Part shown: positions 29,776-32,974 of the stretch, piece by piece
How the letters are laid out: every line of letters begins with the position of its first letter
Numbering within the stretch: position 1 is the stretch's first letter
NCBI GenBank assembly: GCA_023246415.1
Contig: JAHFIK010000004.1
Span: forward strand, 13,563 to 46,536
DNA: 32,974 nucleotides
Source of the DNA: Candidatus Uhrbacteria bacterium
Lineage (GTDB): Bacteria; Patescibacteriota; Patescibacteriia; 2-12-FULL-60-25
Reading direction: 5' to 3'
Notes under the pieces: model-generated
Seen by the model: only the letters and a program-made list of their open reading frames with translations
Told to the model about the DNA's origin: nothing
Databases searched by the model: none
Program-made: the position numbers and the translations under genes

Positions 29776-31665
29776 ATGTCTGAAAAAGAACATCCAAAGG
29801 AGAAAGAGCATAAAGAGCACATCGCAAAAAGCGTGGACAAAGCCGCAGTCAAGGCCGCGATCACTTGGACGCTTGTCGCTGCAGGGATCTTTGCGGTCGT
29901 CGTGGGACTCGGGGCGCTCGCCTTCTTTGGATATGATCGACTGTATTCGAATCGGATTTTTCCCGGCGTCCGTGTCTTAGGCGTGCGGATGGATGGACTC
30001 ACGGCAGACGAGGCACGAACCACCCTGCACGCATCCATCGACAGTGCCCTCACGAATGGCGTCCGGTTTTCCTATGCCGGTCGTGAGGTCGCACTCGGAA
30101 GCGCAACCGTTGCACAAGATCCGGATCTCTCACGCGACTACGTCACCTATAATGTCGACGATGCCGTGAATGCCGCGATGGGCGTTGGCCGAAGCGGAAA
30201 TCCGATTCGCGACACGCTGGCGCGCTGGATTGCCCGCGCAAAACCGATCCAACTCGCCGTGGCAACAAATATTGATACCGACGGGATCAAAAGCGCGGTC
30301 ATGAAATCGCTCGGCAATGACATTTCACCGGCTCAAGACGCACGCATCATTGTGCACTGGGATGCCGCCGCACAGGATGCCCGTGTGGACGTGCAGGATG
30401 CGAAATCTGGAAAGAGCATTGTCTGGGATGGCGCCATGGAAGCGCTCCGGCGTCAGGCGGCCACGCTCAAATTCGCCCCGATCCCCCTCCGCGACACTGT
30501 GACCCAGCCAACGCTCCTCTCAAAGGATGTCGAGCCATTAAAAAATGATGCAGAAGCCCTGCTCGCACGCGCACCCATCACACTCACCTACGTCGACAAG
30601 GTCTATCCGATTTCAAAAGAGCAGTTCGCCGGATGGGTGAATGTCGTGAAGACGAATGGCAAGCTGTCCGCAACGATTGATCCAGACATCTTCGCAAAAC
30701 AGATCCGCGAGATCGCTCCGATTGAAGTCCGCGCACAAAAAGGGACGCTCGAAGTGAAAGATGGAAAGATCACAAACTTCACCGCAGGGAGCGTCGGCAT
30801 CTCCATTGATGATGCCGCCACGCTCAAGGGCATCACCGATGGGATCTTTACAACCTCCACCTTCCCAATTATCGCGAACAAAGTTGACGCCTCCCTTGAT
30901 GGGAGCGACCCGGAAAAACTTGGGATTAAAGAGATTATTGGAATCGGCACCTCGGACTTCTCCGGGTCACCGACGAATCGCCGAAAAAATATTGCGAATG
31001 GCGTCTCGAAAGTGAACGGAACGATCATCGCCCCCGGCGAAGAATTTTCTCTCCTCAAAACATTGGGATCGATTACCGCAGATCAGGGCTGGTATCCAGA
31101 ACTCGTCATCAAAGGAAACGAGACGACTCCGGAACTCGGCGGCGGCCTCTGCCAAATCGGCACGACCGCCTTCCGTGCGGCGCTCAATTCCGGCATGAAA
31201 ATCACGGAACGGCGCAACCACTCCTATCGCGTGCGCTACTACGAACCCGCCGGCACGGATGCAACGATTTACGATCCATCGCCAGACTTCAAATTCGTCA
31301 ACGACACGAAGACGTCCATCCTCATCAACGCGTACATCAAAGGCGATATCATCACCTACGAATTCTGGGGAACGAAGGATGGTCGAAAAGTCACAGTCGG
31401 TCCATCGCAAATTTCAAATATCACGCCTCCCCCACCAAAGAAGACGATTGAAACGTTGAGCCTCAAACCCGGTCAGACGAAATGTACGGAAACGGCACAC
31501 GCGGGGGCAGATGCAGCACTCCCGTATCATATCGATTACGCAGACGGTACGGTTCACGACGAAGTCTTCCATTCCCACTACCGACCATGGCAGGCGGTGT
31601 GCTTAGTCGGCGTGGAGAAACTGTCGGATCCGGCAGCGGGGGCAGCGAGCAGTACGACGCCGTAG
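29776..31665 (+). CDS. VanW/YoaR family protein (PG_binding_4 + VanW domains)
   Basis: N-terminal TM; NRIFPGVRVLGVRMDGLTADEARTTL; VNGTIIAPGEEFSLLKTLG...GGGLCQIGTTAFRAALNSGMKITERRNHSYRVRYYEPAGTDATIYDPSPDFKFVND. Confidence 0.93.
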   Translation: MSEKEHPKEKEHKEHIAKSVDKAAVKAAITWTLVAAGIFAVVVGLGALAFFGYDRLYSNRIFPGVRVLGVRMDGLTADEARTTLHASIDSALTNGVRFSYAGREVALGSATVAQDPDLSRDYVTYNVDDAVNAAMGVGRSGNPIRDTLARWIARAKPIQLAVATNIDTDGIKSAVMKSLGNDISPAQDARIIVHWDAAAQDARVDVQDAKSGKSIVWDGAMEALRRQAATLKFAPIPLRDTVTQPTLLSKDVEPLKNDAEALLARAPITLTYVDKVYPISKEQFAGWVNVVKTNGKLSATIDPDIFAKQIREIAPIEVRAQKGTLEVKDGKITNFTAGSVGISIDDAATLKGITDGIFTTSTFPIIANKVDASLDGSDPEKLGIKEIIGIGTSDFSGSPTNRRKNIANGVSKVNGTIIAPGEEFSLLKTLGSITADQGWYPELVIKGNETTPELGGGLCQIGTTAFRAALNSGMKITERRNHSYRVRYYEPAGTDATIYDPSPDFKFVNDTKTSILINAYIKGDIITYEFWGTKDGRKVTVGPSQISNITPPPPKKTIETLSLKPGQTKCTETAHAGADAALPYHIDYADGTVHDEVFHSHYRPWQAVCLVGVEKLSDPAAGAASSTTP

Positions 31666-31710
31666 TGAGGGAGGTAAGGCGATACAGTATGGAGAGGTAA
31701 AAACGTTCTC

Positions 31711-32213
31711 TCCATTTTCCCGAGGAGTCCCCGACGAGGGATCCCTTGGAAGTGGCATTTGGAATAGGCGACGCCTCATGAATACCTATCCCAAAACCTC
31801 GCCAAATCACACCATGTTGGGTTCTGCCCTGCGATAAGACGCTCCTTCTTTTCACGGCGCCACGATTTAATTTGATATTCGCGAGCACGAGCCTCACTAA
31901 GCTCTGCATATTTTTCATAATAGACGAGCTTGTGACAACGATATTTTGATGAAAATCCTGGCATCGTATTTGCCTTATGCATACTCACTCTCCCAACGAT
32001 GTCGATCGTCGAACCGATATAGAGCGTACCGGAGATACTCGCCATGATGTAGACGCAAAATTCTTCAGATTGCATATCTGTATTCAGTGATCTACCGCGA
32101 GATGCAAGTCAATATTTCGAATTTTTGCTAAATCAAAATATTTTTTGTGGCCGTTCCGTTTCAAGAAGTCCCTTCCAAGGGATCCCTCGTCGGGGACTCC
32201 TCGGGAAAGTGGA
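31711..32213. mobile_element. inverted-repeat-bounded unit carrying a GIY-YIG gene
   Basis: 31716-31752 (tttcccgaggagtccccgacgagggatcccttggaag) is the exact reverse complement of 32172-32208; homology extends outward (tcca) with one mismatch. Mobility is inferred. Confidence 0.6.
31776..32075 (-). CDS. GIY-YIG nuclease family protein
   Basis: FCVYIMASISGTLYIGSTIDIVGRVSMHKANTMPGFSSKYRCHKLVYYEKYAELSEARAREYQIKSWRREKKERLI. Confidence 0.92.
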   Translation of the reverse strand: MQSEEFCVYIMASISGTLYIGSTIDIVGRVSMHKANTMPGFSSKYRCHKLVYYEKYAELSEARAREYQIKSWRREKKERLIAGQNPTWCDLARFWDRYS

Positions 32214-32282
32214 TAAAAAAAGCGCGTTTTCAAAAGCATCTCCTAACTCGCTAGAACGCTTCCGCCCTACCTCCCTAAACGA

Positions 32283-32310
32283 AAAACACCTCCCGCGGGA
32301 GGTGTTTTTC
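32283..32310. terminator. bidirectional terminator (28-bp perfect palindrome)
   Basis: aaaaacacctcccgcgggaggtgttttt. Confidence 0.85.
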
Positions 32311-32316
32311 TCTGCA

Positions 32317-32441
32317 CATAAAAAAGCCTTAAGCAATCCGTCTCCAAGAAATCTTATGACAGGAGAGTGCGAGTCCGTAGACCTGCGTCTTCCTGCAATT
32401 AGATCCCATGCTTGTCGTGGAAACGGACTGCTCAAGGCTTT
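32317..32441 (-). ncRNA. candidate structured small RNA (6S-like rod architecture; family unassigned)
   Basis: Minus-strand RNA: AAAGCCUUGAGCAGUCCGUUUCCA (32441-32418) pairs over all 24 positions with UGGAGACGGAUUGCUUAAGGCUUU (32346-32323), including 3 G-U pairs; central bulge; CAGGA/UCCUG helix; apical hairpin GGUC-UACG-GACU; ends GGCUUUUUU. Confidence 0.55.
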
Positions 32442-32571
32442 GACCCTGATTGGTCCTTATTTCGAAACGAACACGCGAGAATGATGAACGGAACCTTTTT
32501 TGTTCGCTTTTTACTGCTTTTTGTGTTGGGCCTAAAAAACCGGTTCTCTCCGGCTTCAAGGATCTAGCCGG

Positions 32572-32600
32572 TTTATACGTGATTCGAGAGATCCTGTCAA
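32572..32600 (-). promoter_or_regulatory. near-consensus sigma70 promoter
   Basis: Minus strand TTGACA (32600-32595), 17-nt spacer, TATAAA (32577-32572). Confidence 0.75.
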
Positions 32601-32911
32601 GGGCCTCTGGCCAAAATTGAGGTCCATAGAGCAGAAAGCCAATGATTTGAAGGGTTCTCAGTTTGAGTGAGACGTTCGGCAATCGGCGTTCGGCCATGTT
32701 CCCAATCTCGCGAGACGCGTGTTAGAGACCCGTTTTCACGAGACCTGAGATGGGAAATACGATGATCGCAAGGCGTCCGCGCGATGGCGGGACCGCTTTG
32801 CCAAAGACCTCCCGGATGGCCGATGGCGAATTGTCGAACGTCGAAACGTTGAGATAGAGGGGGCCTATTTATACTACGGAGCTGGAGACGGGAGTGGTGC
32901 ATCTCAGATGC

Positions 32912-32974
32912 AGGTGCGTGGTACGTGGTGCGTAGTGCGTGGGATTCGGAACGATCCTACGCACCACGCACCAC
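32912..32974. repeat. word-type inverted repeat truncated by window end
   Basis: ggtgcgtggtacgtggtgcgtagtgcgtggg ... cctacgcaccacgcaccac; right arm runs off the window. Confidence 0.7.

Noticed and set aside
32323-32441. tmRNA, SRP RNA or RNase P RNA
   Set aside because: No tRNA-like ends or tag reading frame, no GGAAG-type SRP apical motif, and no RNase P conserved-core motifs visible; left as unassigned.
32125-32484. Plus ORF of 119 aa
   Set aside because: Spans the GIY-YIG-unit end repeat, the palindromic terminator and the ncRNA candidate; spurious.
32576-32600. tRNA T-arm-like gattcgaga
   Set aside because: No acceptor stem, anticodon arm or CCA context around it.
32329-32697. Minus ORF of 122 aa (MAERRLPNVSLK...)
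   Set aside because: Runs through the promoter, the terminator-like hairpin and the structured RNA stem; no coherent domain. Its N-terminal part is instead noted as a possible HTH pseudogene fragment.

Overview
This looks like a gene-dense chromosomal segment from a Patescibacteria/CPR-type bacterium. That placement is inferred from gene content and style; no search was run. Most genes are on the minus strand. Recognisable genes are Sua5/YrdC, an NAD-dependent sugar epimerase, prfB (RF2), a small DUF4870-like membrane protein, groEL and groES with a CIRCE-like operator, an MFS transporter, an O-antigen-ligase-like polytopic protein, a nucleotidyltransferase-like protein, a PRC-barrel-like protein, yidC, nusA, a 609-aa coiled-coil protein, a 3684-aa secreted Cys-rich protein with its Ca-binding-repeat neighbour, Hsp20, a VanW/YoaR-family protein and a GIY-YIG nuclease. 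No rRNA, tRNA or CRISPR array was seen. Four signals stand out. (1) Long inverted repeats sit at gene boundaries; their arms are built of 6-8 nt quasi-repeated words. The words differ between loci, the architecture recurs, and the same words also occur as single arms and in frame inside a CDS. (2) A compact minus-strand structured RNA candidate lies at about 32317-32441, with a 24-bp closing stem whose G-U pairs work only on the minus strand, a cUACGg tetraloop and a U-tract. A TTGACA-N17-TATAAA promoter lies upstream. (3) A GIY-YIG gene is flanked by ~37-bp perfect inverted repeats, and a short related ORF-less element lies at 2716-2838. (4) The giant protein carries repeated C-x5-G-C motifs.
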